Below are positions 1-9,580 of a stretch of 64,000 bases of DNA, in pieces; the stretch's first letter is position 1; the number at the start of each line of letters is the position of its first letter. The DNA is taken from assembly GCA_031411495.1 (NCBI GenBank), contig JANOBD010000235.1, positions 62,001-126,000 of the forward strand, in the 5' to 3' direction. The translations under genes were made by a program, and so were the position numbers. The DNA comes from JANOBD01 sp031411495. Its GTDB lineage: Bacteria > Planctomycetota > Phycisphaerae > Tepidisphaerales > Tepidisphaeraceae. The notes beneath the pieces were generated by a model. It made no database searches. It was not told the origin of the DNA and saw only the letters and a program-made list of their open reading frames with translations.

Positions 1-2056
1 GCAGATCGCCGGCGATTTCGGCGGAAACCTGAAGAACAACGGAACGCTTCGTGCTGTCGGCGCAGGTTCGATCCTTGAGCTGCTGAATTCGATCACCGTC
101 GTTGGCGGGACCATCTCCACCAGCGGCGGCGGCGTCGTCCGCGTCAAGCCGGGCGGCACTGCATCCCTTGTCGGGCCCGCCACGGTGAGTGCCGGTTCAA
201 CCATGACCGTCCTTGCCACGAACGTGTCGGGAGGGACGACGTTGAATGTCTCGGGCAACTACACGCTCAACGGCACGCTTGATCTCAACGCCGCCGGCGC
301 GCTGGCACTGCTCAATGTCGCTGGCGACACCACGCTTGGCACCGGAACGCTCAACGGCCTGTACACCAACATCGCCGGCAGCCCCGGCCCGCGCATTGAC
401 GCGGTTTCAAGTACGCTCACGGTCTCTGCCGCCTCCACCATCCAGGGCGTCGTCTACTTCAACAACGCCCGCGTGATCAACAACGGATTGATTGATTGCA
501 ACAACGTCAACGGCATATATGTCGACCCGAACAACCAGGCCGCAGGGCTTTTCGTCAACAACGGCACGATGCGCTCCAGCGCCGGCGGACTGATGGTCAT
601 CGCCGGGGACAACGGCGGAGACCTGGTTAACAACGGAACCATCTCCTCGATCGGCGCGGATTCGATCACCGAGTTGATCAACAGTATCGCCGTCACTGGC
701 GGAAATTGGGGTAATACGAGTGGCGGCGTGATCCGCGTCCGGCCTGGACATACGGCGTATTTGATCAATCCGACCGTCACGGCTGGCTCAAAATTTGATG
801 TCCCGGGAACCGGTGCCCAGGGCGGTGCGTTTCTCTACGGCAACGGCACCTTCACACTTAACGGCGTGATGGATTTCTCGGCCCAGGGTGCGGCCCCCGT
901 ATTCACCACCCAATCTCCCGTCACCCTCGCCGGCACTGGCTCGCTCCGAGGCAGCTTCGGTGGAACCGGCCCCGGCCCGCGCATTGACGCACCAACCAAC
1001 ACGCTCACCGTCAACGCCGGCGCAACCGTCGAAGGCGTCATGTTTTTCAACAACGCACGCGTCATCAACAACGGCACGATCCTGGCGAACAACCATGCCG
1101 TCCCCAACGGTGTCGGTCAGTTCGACATGTACCTCGATCCCTGCAATCAGGCCGCCAACCTATTCGTCAACAACGGTACGATCCGCGCCACCAACGGCGC
1201 GGCTCTCGGACTTACCGGCGACAACGGCGGGAACTTCACCGGCAACGGCCCGCTCATCGTCGACGTCAACTCGGTCATCGGCACTTGGAACAGCTGTGGC
1301 GGCGACATGGGCCCGGTCAGCGGACTCGGAACGTACCGTGCCTCCAACAGCTCCAACCTCGGCCACACCAGTTTCCGAGTCGGTACGCTCGAAGCGATCA
1401 ATAGCGCAACCGCCCGAGTCATTGCCGGCGCAACCCCCGGCCTTGCAGCGGGGACGAGCAAGGTCGGAACGGTGACGATCAACACCAGCGGCAAGGTGGA
1501 CCTGACCAACAACGGGATGGTCGTCACCGCGATGACGGCGGCGAACGTCCGGGCGTTGATCGCGCCCGCACGCAACAACGGACAGTGGAACGGGGCCAAC
1601 GCAATCGGGTCGTCACTCGCATTCAACAACGGCAAGGCGATCGGGTACATCCAGGCGTCGGATGTGTACGGGGCTTCGGGTTCGTTCCTGGGTCAGAGCT
1701 TCGCGCTCACGGATGTGCTGGTCCGCTTCACGTTTAATGGTGATACGGACTTGAACGGGACCGTGAACTTTGACGACCTGCTGCGCGTCGCGCAGAACTA
1801 CGACACGGTAGCTACCGGAACGTGGTTCAAAGGCGACTTCACGTACGATGGCAACATCAACTTTGACGATCTGCTGGGTTTGGCGCAGCAGTACGACAAG
1901 ACGCTCCTGGTGAGCGGCAACGGAATCGACGTTCTCGGCGGAGCCGGCGGATCTGCCTTCGCTAACGACTGGCGGCTCGCCCTCTCGATGGTGCCTGAAC
2001 CCACCAGCCTCGGCCTGCTGTTCGGCGCAGGGTTCATCGCCCGCCGTCGACGCTGA
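1..2056 (+). CDS. PEP-CTERM/dockerin beta-strand-repeat surface protein, 5' truncated
   Basis: The frame is open from base 2, so the gene starts before the window; the GTG at 185 is only an internal codon. The visible ~684 residues are low-complexity Gly/Asn/Thr beta-strand repeats (recurrent NNGTI, SAGSTM and ARVINNG blocks), as in passenger-like beta-helical surface proteins. Near the C-terminus are two dockerin/EF-hand-like units, DTDLNGTVNFDDLLRVAQNY and YDGNINFDDLLGLAQQYD. They are followed by a PEP-CTERM-type tail: VPEPTS, a short hydrophobic stretch and RRRR. Family knowledge: such tails direct exosortase-linked surface sorting. An extracellular structural or adhesive role is inference. 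A terminator follows 28 bp downstream. Confidence 0.85.
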   Translation, partial: QIAGDFGGNLKNNGTLRAVGAGSILELLNSITVVGGTISTSGGGVVRVKPGGTASLVGPATVSAGSTMTVLATNVSGGTTLNVSGNYTLNGTLDLNAAGALALLNVAGDTTLGTGTLNGLYTNIAGSPGPRIDAVSSTLTVSAASTIQGVVYFNNARVINNGLIDCNNVNGIYVDPNNQAAGLFVNNGTMRSSAGGLMVIAGDNGGDLVNNGTISSIGADSITELINSIAVTGGNWGNTSGGVIRVRPGHTAYLINPTVTAGSKFDVPGTGAQGGAFLYGNGTFTLNGVMDFSAQGAAPVFTTQSPVTLAGTGSLRGSFGGTGPGPRIDAPTNTLTVNAGATVEGVMFFNNARVINNGTILANNHAVPNGVGQFDMYLDPCNQAANLFVNNGTIRATNGAALGLTGDNGGNFTGNGPLIVDVNSVIGTWNSCGGDMGPVSGLGTYRASNSSNLGHTSFRVGTLEAINSATARVIAGATPGLAAGTSKVGTVTINTSGKVDLTNNGMVVTAMTAANVRALIAPARNNGQWNGANAIGSSLAFNNGKAIGYIQASDVYGASGSFLGQSFALTDVLVRFTFNGDTDLNGTVNFDDLLRVAQNYDTVATGTWFKGDFTYDGNINFDDLLGLAQQYDKTLLVSGNGIDVLGGAGGSAFANDWRLALSMVPEPTSLGLLFGAGFIARRRR

Positions 2057-2084
2057 AATCAGCCGGCAGGATGACAAAAAGATC

Positions 2085-2117
2085 GGCGGCGGCGCACCAG
2101 CGCCGCCGTCTGTTTTT
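2085..2117 (+). terminator. Rho-independent terminator of the PEP-CTERM gene
   Basis: The inverted repeat CGGCGGCGC-acca-GCGCCGCCG (9 bp perfect, extended by a G-T and a G-C pair) is followed by TG and five Ts, 28 bp after the stop codon of the gene ending at 2056. Confidence 0.8.
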
Positions 2118-2261
2118 CTACGATCACTCTCAAGCGGCGGAGTCCGAGAATCCCGGGGAAATGCGTCGGGGATTGAAATCGACTTGAGTGACTTGCAAGC
2201 AGGGTCGATGTTGCTAGTATTCGCCGTGCGCGACCGGATCGGGTCTCGTGCGATGCAAGTC

Positions 2262-2333
2262 GCGGGCGTAGCTCAGTGGTAGAGCGTCACGTTGCCAACG
2301 TGAATGTCGTGGGTTCGAGCCCCATCGCCCGCT
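2262..2333 (+). tRNA. tRNA-Gly (GCC)
   Basis: A 72-nt cloverleaf. The acceptor stem GCGGGCG (2262-2268) pairs with CGCCCGC (2326-2332), with discriminator T. The D-arm is GCTCAGTGGTAGAGC. The anticodon loop TTGCCAA (2292-2298) has anticodon GCC at 2294-2296. The T-arm contains GGTTCGAGCCC. CCA is not encoded. Confidence 0.97.
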
Positions 2334-2452
2334 TTGAAGTGACAACTCGCAGATCCTCGCAATCGTCCGCCTCGAGCGGGCGATTTGCATTGGCGGACAA
2401 AGCCACGGGGCCGACTGCGAGTTCCGGGCGCGGCCATAAGAACCCGGCCGAC

Positions 2453-5400
2453 TCATTCGTCCACCGTAATTTCGTCCGTCGATCGAATCGTCACCGGCCC
2501 GAGCAGGCCCGATCGCAAGAGCGGCGAGTTAGCCTTGAACGGATTGAACGTTGTCCACGAGGTCCGCCGTTCCGCCGGAAGCGATTCGTCGCCGATGAGT
2601 CGGTTGGGCCAGAGATTCGTGATCTTCACTTCGAGTTGGTTATCGCCCGGCTTCACAGACCGGCTGATATTCACGCGAAACGGCGGCTTCCACAGCACGC
2701 CGAGGTTCTGCCCGTTCAGTATCACTTCGGCGAGATTCTTCACTTCGCCGAGATCCAGCTCGATCACTTTCCCGTCACCGAGGAGGTTCGCGTCAATGGT
2801 GATCGTTTTCTGGTAGGTGGCGGTACCCGAGAAATACTTCACGCCCGGATCCGCTTGACTCGTCCACGACACGAGCGAATCGAGCGTGGTGTTTTCCGGC
2901 GCTCCACTGCCCGCCGGGAACCGGACCTGCCACCCGCCCTCGATCGTCTTCGCCGGCGCCGCCGAAGTAGCGTTATGATGCCAGGTCTTGCCGGATGCGA
3001 ATGTTAGATCGATGTCGCCGGCTACCCACGCGCGAACCTTCATCTTGCCCGCAGCGTCACGACGAAGCTCCACACCGGGAGTCGCCCACGATGCCGCGGG
3101 CAAGGTGAGGAAATCACCTTCCGAGATTACGGCCTGCGATGACTTGCCGTCGACGACATAGTCGATCGCCAGTTCTTTCACCGTGCCGAATTTCGGGTCG
3201 CCTCCCATCGACTCGTTGGTGACCCGCAGCGGCTCGGCGTTTGTCCATGCCTGACGGATGGGAGACGTGACATCCTTGCCGGTCGTTTCGTCGATCGGTC
3301 GATAAACCGCTTTCACGATCGTCACCTTCGGCAAGGAGGCGATGCGCGCGGCGTCGGCTTGGGGCGTGCGCAGTTCGGTCACCCAGTCGGCCGGGCGCGG
3401 CGCCTCTCGGAACACGACGAACACCGAACCGGCCGGCGAGAACGAAACGGGGATCGAGATGATCCCATCATGCTCGCGATAGACGGGCGCCGGCTCAACA
3501 ACGCCTGTGTCCGGGTGCCACAACTCGGGAACCTTCCCGGTTACGCGGAACGAACAGTTCACGCTTGTGGATTGGTATTGCTGATTCGAAACGAAGAAAA
3601 GGTCGGTCGATTCCGCCTTTCGGTGTACAGCCATCACGCTCGCCTGTGTCTTGGCGTCGGACTGGAAGTCTGGAACGAGACCCAGATCCTTCAGCGCGTC
3701 GGAGACGTCGAGCGAATTGTAGACGTGGCCCGACCCGACAGCCCGGCTCGCTTCCGGCGCATCGCCCCAGAGTTCCTCCGCGAGCTTCGCCACGTGCACA
3801 TCGGACTGCGGGTAGCCGGCGAGGCTCGGCGACCTCGCAGGCTTAATGCCCACGATTCTCGCGCCGGCTCGCACGAGCTTTTCAACGACTGCAAGCGTCT
3901 GTGGGGTCATGCTGTCCGATTCCGCAAGGGCGAGCACTCGATAGCTGATGCCGCCCGGCAAAACGACATTGCCATCCTTCACGCTCGCCTTGGCGAGCGT
4001 CTCGTAGTCGCATCCGTCGTAGTCGAAGCCGGGGGGAATCGTCGGCTTCAGCTCGGCGCGGCCCGCCAGCGTGTTCGGCGCCCATTCGCCGTAGAAGAAC
4101 AACACATCGCTCACGGGTTCGCCTTGGGAGAGCAGCCACTGGCAGCGGGCGATGTACTTCAGCCACGCCGCGCCCGGTTCCCACCAGGTGTTGGTGCGTT
4201 CGAAGTTCAGACCCCACGGGCCCATCGTGACGCCGGGAGCGCGATCGGCAAACGGCTGGTGCGCGTAGCGGTGAAAGACGATGCGGTTGAGTCCTAGACA
4301 GAAATACTTGTCGCCGAGCGCTTTGATGCTGTACGGATCATTCTTCCAGCTCGCGTTTTCCGGCGATGAGGTGAACGATTCGGCCGCGACCCAGCGCTTG
4401 CCGTTGATGTGCGCGGCGGAGGCGGCCTCTTTCACATCCGCGCTCCCGCTTCCGTGCAGCCAGAACTCACCCATCGGGATGTCGGTGCGCGCTTCGCATT
4501 GGAGTTCATCAGCCACGCACGGCATGCCGATGCCCGGGGCTTCCGCGTAGAACTGCATTCCGTGATCGTGGGCGAGTTTCTGAAGCGTGCCGAAGTGATT
4601 GTCGGCGGTCATGTCGGCAATGACGCGCCGCAAGTCCCAAAGGAACCGCTCGCTCAACTCCACGTTGCCGACCACGCGGCCTGTCATCGCAGGCAGCCAT
4701 GGAATCGGGTCGTAGCCGAAACGATTCATGAACACTTCGCGCATTTTGGGCGTCCAGTTCAGTGAACCGGCTTCCCAACTGTCGCAGAGCATGTACTTCA
4801 GCGATTTGCCCGCCAGCGGACCGGCGTCTTCGAGCACCTGGCTCATCATGCCATTGTTGAAGTGCGCGGCGACCGCTTCGGCACTGAGCTTGTCGACTTC
4901 TAGTCCGGTTGCCTCTGGGACGGAGGGATGATTCGTTTCGCCTTTGCTCGCGTGGCCGATCCGCAGGACGGTCCAGTTGCCTTCCGGCGCAGTCCATTTC
5001 AGTTTGCCGTCTGCGGTCAGGCGAGAGGTTAGATCGATCAGCTTGTCCTGCGAAATGGTCATCTCGGCGGGAACTGACCATGGGGTGTTCAGTCGACTGC
5101 GCACATCGGCGTTGAATCCGGCCTTTGCGTGGGCCTCGGCCAGGCGTGCGCCTTCCCAATTGAGTTCGGCCAGCTTGACACCTTCGCTCTTGCCGGTCGG
5201 TCGCTGTATGACGACGCGCAGATGGTTCGTCGTCACCGGTGGGAAGGTCACGGTGCTGTCGCCTTGGAAGTGGGCGATCTCTTTGAACGTCTTACCATCA
5301 TCGCTCGATTGGATCGCGCCATTGGGTCGATCAGAATACTTGTCGAACCGAATCGCCAGGCTGCCCCGCGTCACGGGCTCTGCAAAATCAAACTGCACGT

Positions 5401-6052
5401 AGGCCGGCTGGTCTGTCGCGGGCCACGTAAGGGTTGCTTCGGTCGTCTTGTTGCCGTCAATGAGCGCGGCTGCATCCTGCACGCCTTCCGATGCGGTCAC
5501 GTTCGGTGCCGCGTCAACTACGTCGCCGCGCGGCGTGGGAAACGCGAGCACGGCAATGTCGGCGTAGCCGGCCGTGTCCGTGCCTTTGGGTAGTGCGATC
5601 TCCACGTCGCTTCCGCCGCGGAGCGCGGTCGTGCTCCAGTAGACGTACTGCATCGATTGCTCGGGTGTCACCCAAGGCCCGCCCGAGGTACTCCAGCCGG
5701 GGCAATTCTCAAAGGCCAGCTGCATGCCGAGTCGATCGGCCTCCTGAATGGCGAACCGGGTCAGCTCGTTCCACTCCGCGCTGAGCGTTCGCACCGACCC
5801 GGCAGGGCCTTGGTCGACATTGAATACCTGCGCCTCCGCAACGCCGACCCGCTTCATCGCCTCCAGGTCGAGCGTGATTCCTTCCTTCGAGATGTTCCCG
5901 CTCACCCAGTGCCACCAGGTTCGCGGCTTCGCGTCATCGGGTGGTGCTTCAAAGCCGGCGCGAAGGGCGTCGAGTGGTTGCTGCCGAGCCGTCGCGACGA
6001 CCGTGAAGCAGGCGAGGGCCAACACCGCCAGGGGAGTTTTGAGTCGAAGCAT
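2453..6052 (-). CDS. Secreted alpha-L-rhamnosidase-like glycoside hydrolase (GH106 type)
   Basis: The 1199-aa protein has a signal peptide at about residues 1-22. The mature start PRTWWHWVSGNISKEGI..DLEAMKRVGV is the hallmark N-terminus of GH106-type hydrolases, followed by AFENCPGWSTSGGPW. A discoidin-like segment (about 180-290, ALIDGNKTTEATLTW..VQFDF) interrupts the barrel. Carboxylate-rich candidate active-site blocks are LCDSWEAGSLNWT and RWVAAESFTS. The C-terminal ~130 residues form a galactose-binding-like beta-sandwich (YFSGTATYQKTI, ILNGQNLGVLWKPPF, ITNLWPNRLIGDE). Members cleave terminal L-rhamnose from pectic or glycosidic substrates; which residues are catalytic is not shown here. 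The gene appears monocistronic. Nothing notable is seen in 6053-6199. Confidence 0.87.
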   Translation of the reverse strand: MLRLKTPLAVLALACFTVVATARQQPLDALRAGFEAPPDDAKPRTWWHWVSGNISKEGITLDLEAMKRVGVAEAQVFNVDQGPAGSVRTLSAEWNELTRFAIQEADRLGMQLAFENCPGWSTSGGPWVTPEQSMQYVYWSTTALRGGSDVEIALPKGTDTAGYADIAVLAFPTPRGDVVDAAPNVTASEGVQDAAALIDGNKTTEATLTWPATDQPAYVQFDFAEPVTRGSLAIRFDKYSDRPNGAIQSSDDGKTFKEIAHFQGDSTVTFPPVTTNHLRVVIQRPTGKSEGVKLAELNWEGARLAEAHAKAGFNADVRSRLNTPWSVPAEMTISQDKLIDLTSRLTADGKLKWTAPEGNWTVLRIGHASKGETNHPSVPEATGLEVDKLSAEAVAAHFNNGMMSQVLEDAGPLAGKSLKYMLCDSWEAGSLNWTPKMREVFMNRFGYDPIPWLPAMTGRVVGNVELSERFLWDLRRVIADMTADNHFGTLQKLAHDHGMQFYAEAPGIGMPCVADELQCEARTDIPMGEFWLHGSGSADVKEAASAAHINGKRWVAAESFTSSPENASWKNDPYSIKALGDKYFCLGLNRIVFHRYAHQPFADRAPGVTMGPWGLNFERTNTWWEPGAAWLKYIARCQWLLSQGEPVSDVLFFYGEWAPNTLAGRAELKPTIPPGFDYDGCDYETLAKASVKDGNVVLPGGISYRVLALAESDSMTPQTLAVVEKLVRAGARIVGIKPARSPSLAGYPQSDVHVAKLAEELWGDAPEASRAVGSGHVYNSLDVSDALKDLGLVPDFQSDAKTQASVMAVHRKAESTDLFFVSNQQYQSTSVNCSFRVTGKVPELWHPDTGVVEPAPVYREHDGIISIPVSFSPAGSVFVVFREAPRPADWVTELRTPQADAARIASLPKVTIVKAVYRPIDETTGKDVTSPIRQAWTNAEPLRVTNESMGGDPKFGTVKELAIDYVVDGKSSQAVISEGDFLTLPAASWATPGVELRRDAAGKMKVRAWVAGDIDLTFASGKTWHHNATSAAPAKTIEGGWQVRFPAGSGAPENTTLDSLVSWTSQADPGVKYFSGTATYQKTITIDANLLGDGKVIELDLGEVKNLAEVILNGQNLGVLWKPPFRVNISRSVKPGDNQLEVKITNLWPNRLIGDESLPAERRTSWTTFNPFKANSPLLRSGLLGPVTIRSTDEITVDE

Positions 6053-6199
6053 ACTCCCTGTTTAGCGATTCGGAGGGAGAGCGACAATCGCTGCAACCCA
6101 CATTGCATAAACGGCTGCGCTTCTCCGTGCGAACTCGCCCCGCGCTTCCGTTCCCGCGAAACTTCTCAAGGAACGATGGGAAGCGGGTTCGAGGAAGAG

Positions 6200-6547
6200 C
6201 TAAGCCGGTTTCGGATTGCCATCCGGGATTGTCGAATGCGCCGCCTGGTTCACGATGCGCTCGAGCTCCGCGATGTACTCCATGAACCGTTGCCGGCCGG
6301 ATCCGGTCATCTTGACCAGCGTGCAGGGCCGGTTGTTTCGCTGGCCCTTCCAGATCTCGACAAAGGTCTCCTGTTCGAGAAGTTGGAGTTGGCGCGACAG
6401 GTTGCCGTCGGTCAGTGCGCAGTACCGTTTGATGTCGTTGAACACTAATCCGTCGGGATGTGCCGCGAGCGAGGAGAGGATGCTCAGGCGCGCGCGCTCA
6501 TGAATGACGCGCTCCAGCTTGCTGAAGGAGAAGTCGTTCGTGTTCAT
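6200..6547 (-). CDS. Small winged-helix transcriptional regulator
   Basis: The 115-aa protein starts at an ATG (6547) that overlaps the TGA of the upstream membrane-protein gene as ATGA, so the two are translationally coupled. A longer reading of this frame to 7228 only runs through the neighbouring gene and is not credible. Residues ~10-95 resemble the single-domain winged-helix regulators of the HTH_34/ArsR-like group (LSILSSLAAHPDGLVFNDIKRYCALTDGNLSRQLQLLEQ, then the wing RPCTLVKMTGSGRQRF). Family knowledge: these are commonly paired with a multispanning membrane protein. A palindrome 21-33 nt upstream of the operon start codon may be its own operator. Confidence 0.83.
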   Translation of the reverse strand: MNTNDFSFSKLERVIHERARLSILSSLAAHPDGLVFNDIKRYCALTDGNLSRQLQLLEQETFVEIWKGQRNNRPCTLVKMTGSGRQRFMEYIAELERIVNQAAHSTIPDGNPKPA

Positions 6548-7170
6548 CGCAATTCTTCCGGTACGACGGAGCGTTCGAGAGTCAAATAGAGAATCGCGGC
6601 GGTGAGGAACTGACCGACCCCAAACACCGTTGACATCGTCCAGGCGGAGAACGCCTGCGGTGGCCGAAGCGTGAGTACGACAAGGCCGCACAACAAGTAG
6701 TATCCGGCAGCGACGAAAATCGACCGCGGCAGCAGCCTGCGCGAGGCAAAGATCCCGAGACTGAAAAGCACCATCCACAGCCCCGGCAGGAGCCCGATCG
6801 AGTTGAAGCTCTGGAAGAATACGAGCGCATACGTGACGAGCGCACCTGCGACCAGGCAGGGGAGAAACGACTCGACCGCCGCGAGCGTGAGCGCACCGGT
6901 GTTGTCGACGTCGGGGAATTCTCCGCGGCGCAAAAGGAGACCGATGGCGACGATGAGGATTCCCAAGACCGCCGCCCCGAACCAGACGGCCAGGTAGCGT
7001 TGAACGCTGAAATCCGTATTCGGCTGACTCCACGCCTGAAGCAAGCCCGCAGCGATGGCGATCACGCCGGTGAGGGCTGTGCTGCTGGCGCGATACCCGC
7101 GAAAGGTGACGCTCCAGGCCATTCGTTGGCGAATCTCGGCGATTTGAGAAAGGGCGTCGTGAACGTTCAT
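6544..7170 (-). CDS. Multispanning membrane protein coupled to winged-helix regulator
   Basis: The 208-aa protein has an N-terminal cytosolic stretch of ~30 residues and about six hydrophobic segments (for example STALTGVIAIAAGLL, YLAVWFGAAVLGILIVAIGLLL, CLVAGALVTYALVFF, LWMVLFSLGIFA, YYLLCGLVVLTL, FLTAAILYLTL). No catalytic motif is recognised. It is the first gene of a two-gene operon with the regulator at 6200-6547, overlapping by 4 bp. The arrangement resembles other DUF-type inner-membrane protein/regulator pairs, so a sensing or envelope role is possible but unproven. Confidence 0.8.
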   Translation of the reverse strand: MNVHDALSQIAEIRQRMAWSVTFRGYRASSTALTGVIAIAAGLLQAWSQPNTDFSVQRYLAVWFGAAVLGILIVAIGLLLRRGEFPDVDNTGALTLAAVESFLPCLVAGALVTYALVFFQSFNSIGLLPGLWMVLFSLGIFASRRLLPRSIFVAAGYYLLCGLVVLTLRPPQAFSAWTMSTVFGVGQFLTAAILYLTLERSVVPEELR

Positions 7171-7190
7171 CCGGGCTCCGCAACGAAAGG

Positions 7191-7203
7191 TTTACAATGT
7201 AAA
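7191..7203. promoter_or_regulatory. Palindromic candidate operator of the regulator operon
   Basis: TTTAC-AAT-GTAAA is a perfect 5-bp inverted repeat, 21-33 nt upstream of the ATG at 7170. On the minus strand a TTGACA hexamer (7228 to 7223) lies upstream with a weak TACTTT 16 bp further on, so the palindrome would sit over or just downstream of the -10. Autoregulation is inferred. Confidence 0.4.
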
Positions 7204-7420
7204 GTATCGCCCGCGTCCGGCCTGTCAAATCTCAACAGTGGCGGCCGAATGGAAAGTTTCGGGCCCGAGAGCGGTTGTCTCGATCGCGACGCCACCGCAT
7301 TCCCACTCAATGATGCGAATTAGAAATCGGCGATCGAATTGGCAGCCTTCCTTGACAAAACTTCCCAAAACCGCAAACTGCCTCGTTCCAATTTGCGTAA
7401 GTGAAAGGTAGCCAAGAGAC

Positions 7421-7753
7421 ATGTACGCCATCATCGAAGACAGCGGCACGCAGTTCAAAGTCACCAGCGGCGACGTCATCCGGATCGACCGCCCGGTGGA
7501 GGACTTCCAGAAGCTCCTCGACGCCCGGAATATCAAGTTCGACAAGGTGCTGCTTGTCGGTGGCGGCGAAGAGGGTAAGGGCAACAAGCTCGGTGCCCCG
7601 CTCCTCAGCGGCGTGAGCATCACCGGCGAGGTGATTCGCGCGGTGAAGAGCAAGAAAGTTATCATTGAGAAGCACAATCGCCGCAAGCGCTACTCGCGCC
7701 GCAAGGGCCATCGCCAGAACTATCTCGAAGTGAAGATCGGCGACATCGGCTGA
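7421..7753 (+). CDS. rplU: 50S ribosomal protein L21 (bL21)
   Basis: The 110-aa protein has the canonical bL21 start MYAIIEDSGTQFKVTSGDVI, the central DKVLLVGGGEEGKGNKLGAP block and the basic KKVIIEKHNRRKRYSRRKGHRQ segment that contacts 23S rRNA. It is slightly longer than the usual ~103 aa. The ATG is preceded by a purine-rich AAGAG. A TTGACA lies at 7352-7357 without a convincing -10. The usual partner rpmA is not adjacent but 22 kb away at 30001. Confidence 0.97.
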   Translation: MYAIIEDSGTQFKVTSGDVIRIDRPVEDFQKLLDARNIKFDKVLLVGGGEEGKGNKLGAPLLSGVSITGEVIRAVKSKKVIIEKHNRRKRYSRRKGHRQNYLEVKIGDIG

Positions 7754-7956
7754 TCCCGTCATTCGACGTTCTTTTCAACATTATGCGACGCGTCGCAGCT
7801 CAGGCTGTGGCGCGTCGTTCGCGTTTGAATCTTCGAGTTCGTATGAGTTTGCCCGATAGCCGCCTCAGTGCCCTCCCGCTTACGCCTGGACGCGATTCTG
7901 CAAGAATTCTGCTCGTGCTTCGCGCTTCGCGAGGCGGCCTCAAACAGGAGCAACCC

Positions 7957-8118
7957 ATGGGCAACGAAGACGTAGCGGCGGGCAAGGCGAAACAGGTCAA
8001 GGGCAAGATCAACGATGTCGTTGGCGCTGTGAAGGGCGACACCGGCCAGCAGGTCAAAGGAAAGGTACAGCAGGCTGTCGGCAAGGTGCAGGAAAAGCTG
8101 GGCAAGAACAGTAAATGA
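7957..8118 (+). CDS. CsbD-like (UPF0337) stress-response protein
   Basis: The 53-aa hydrophilic, Lys/Gly-rich protein has the repeated AxGKAKQVKGKINDVVGAVKGD and QQVKGKVQQAVGKVQEKLGK units of the CsbD family. The ATG at 7957 has AGGAG at 7946-7950 with ideal spacing. An upstream in-frame extension to 7783 lacks family similarity and was not used. CsbD-like proteins are small general-stress proteins of unknown mechanism. The gene stands alone between rplU and the convergent GGDEF operon. Confidence 0.9.
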   Translation: MGNEDVAAGKAKQVKGKINDVVGAVKGDTGQQVKGKVQQAVGKVQEKLGKNSK

Positions 8119-8254
8119 GCGCTCGCACAAGTCGCGAATCACTCGAACCCGCTTCGACATTGGTCGGAGTGGGTTCCTGCGTTCCGGAGGGTTGCGCAGG
8201 TGCCCACGTCCGGCACGGCCCGGCGATAAACATTGCTATCGAAGTTCGCAGGCG

Positions 8255-9577
8255 CTAGCTCTCGTCGCACAGCTTTTCGTCGCTGCCGACGAGGTGGATG
8301 CGGTTCTTCCCGCCGCGCTTGGCGCCGAACATCTGCGCGGCATCCGCGGCCTTGATGAGTTCGGCCGGCGATTGACCGTCGAACGGGTAGACCGCCATGC
8401 CGCCGCTGATGGTGAGCTGACCCTGCCCCAGGGTCCCCAGCGCGCTGAACTCGCTGCTTCCCAGGAGTTTCCTGAACCGCTGGGCGATGATCATCGGCGT
8501 GCTCGGCACTCGGCCTGCGCTGGCGACCCCCGGCTCCCTCGGCACACGCGGTGCGTCCTTTTCCCAGAAGACGACGGCGAACTCATCGCCGCCGATCCGC
8601 GCGACCAGATCGTGGTCGCGACAACACCGCCTCATCAGCGAGGCGGTCTGGCGCAAAATGTCATCGCCGACGCCGTGTCCGAACTGGTCGTTGTAGCGCT
8701 TGAAATTGTCGATGTCGAAGAGCAGGAGCGTGACGGCAAAGCGACGGACCTTCGCCTTCTCGATGATGCTCTTGAGGAACACCTTGAAGTAGCGACCGTT
8801 GTGGAGGCCGGTCAATTCGTCGGTGATCGCGAGCTTCTGCATCAAGACGTGCCGCTCTTCGAGCACGGCGAGCTTCGAGAGCAGCGTGGCGAGTTGTGAA
8901 ACGATCTGCCGGCTCGAGACGTTTTCCCAGACGCCTTCGCCGATGAGGTGCAGGTGGCCCACGATTTCGTGCGTATTGCGAACCGGATGCGAAATCGAGG
9001 GCACGTCGACGGACGGCGTGTTCGCGAGCGAGATCGACATCTGCGGGGGGAGAATCTCGCCGAGTCGCGAAACCATTTTGGCGACCGTCGCCTGCGGCGA
9101 ATTGATGATCACGTCCAACGCGAAATTGAGCAGCGAATCGCTCTGCAGGATCGAGTGGTCGGAACTCGCGACCGCGGGCGCCGGCTCGTCCGGCGGCGTC
9201 TGAACCGACTGCTCGGCGCGCGGTGTCGTCAGCAGGTTGCGGAGCTCGCCCGGGTCGGCCGGCGTGACGAAGTAATCGTCGCAGCCGAATTGGAGCATCT
9301 TTCGCGCCAGCGGTTCCAGCGTCGTGTGGCCGAAGAGGATCACCCGCCCGCCGCCGATGAGCTGACGCATCGTCGCGACCGCCGGCTCGGGCCGGCGCTC
9401 GATGGGCTCGACCGATGAAACCACGGCCGAGAACGGTTGCGCATGCAGCTCGGCGATGCCGTCGAACAGGCTGGGCACGCGGACGATCCTCGCATCAGGT
9501 AACGCGGATTCGATCGCCTCGTGGACGTTGCGGTCCCGGTCGCCGATCAGGAGGATTTTATCGCCGCTCGACTGCAT
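8255..9577 (-). CDS. Diguanylate cyclase (GGDEF) with N-terminal pseudo-receiver
   Basis: The 440-aa soluble protein has three parts. The N-terminus (about 1-115) is receiver-like (ILLIGDRDRNVHEAIESALP..) but has no Asp at the phosphoacceptor strand, which reads AVVSSVEPIE. A middle linker or sensor region covers about 120-270. The C-terminal GGDEF domain starts at ITDELTGLHNGRYFKVFL; its catalytic motif IGGDEF is intact and an RDHD inhibitory site lies five residues before it, so synthesis of c-di-GMP with product feedback is expected. The start is 3 nt after the stop of the 9581-10132 gene, so the two form an operon. Confidence 0.9.
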   Translation of the reverse strand: MQSSGDKILLIGDRDRNVHEAIESALPDARIVRVPSLFDGIAELHAQPFSAVVSSVEPIERRPEPAVATMRQLIGGGRVILFGHTTLEPLARKMLQFGCDDYFVTPADPGELRNLLTTPRAEQSVQTPPDEPAPAVASSDHSILQSDSLLNFALDVIINSPQATVAKMVSRLGEILPPQMSISLANTPSVDVPSISHPVRNTHEIVGHLHLIGEGVWENVSSRQIVSQLATLLSKLAVLEERHVLMQKLAITDELTGLHNGRYFKVFLKSIIEKAKVRRFAVTLLLFDIDNFKRYNDQFGHGVGDDILRQTASLMRRCCRDHDLVARIGGDEFAVVFWEKDAPRVPREPGVASAGRVPSTPMIIAQRFRKLLGSSEFSALGTLGQGQLTISGGMAVYPFDGQSPAELIKAADAAQMFGAKRGGKNRIHLVGSDEKLCDES

Positions 9578-9580
9578 CGA

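Noticed and set aside
6548..7228. Reading the winged-helix regulator as a 342-aa protein from 7228
   Set aside because: The extra part is an out-of-frame shadow of the membrane-protein gene; the ATGA junction marks the real start.
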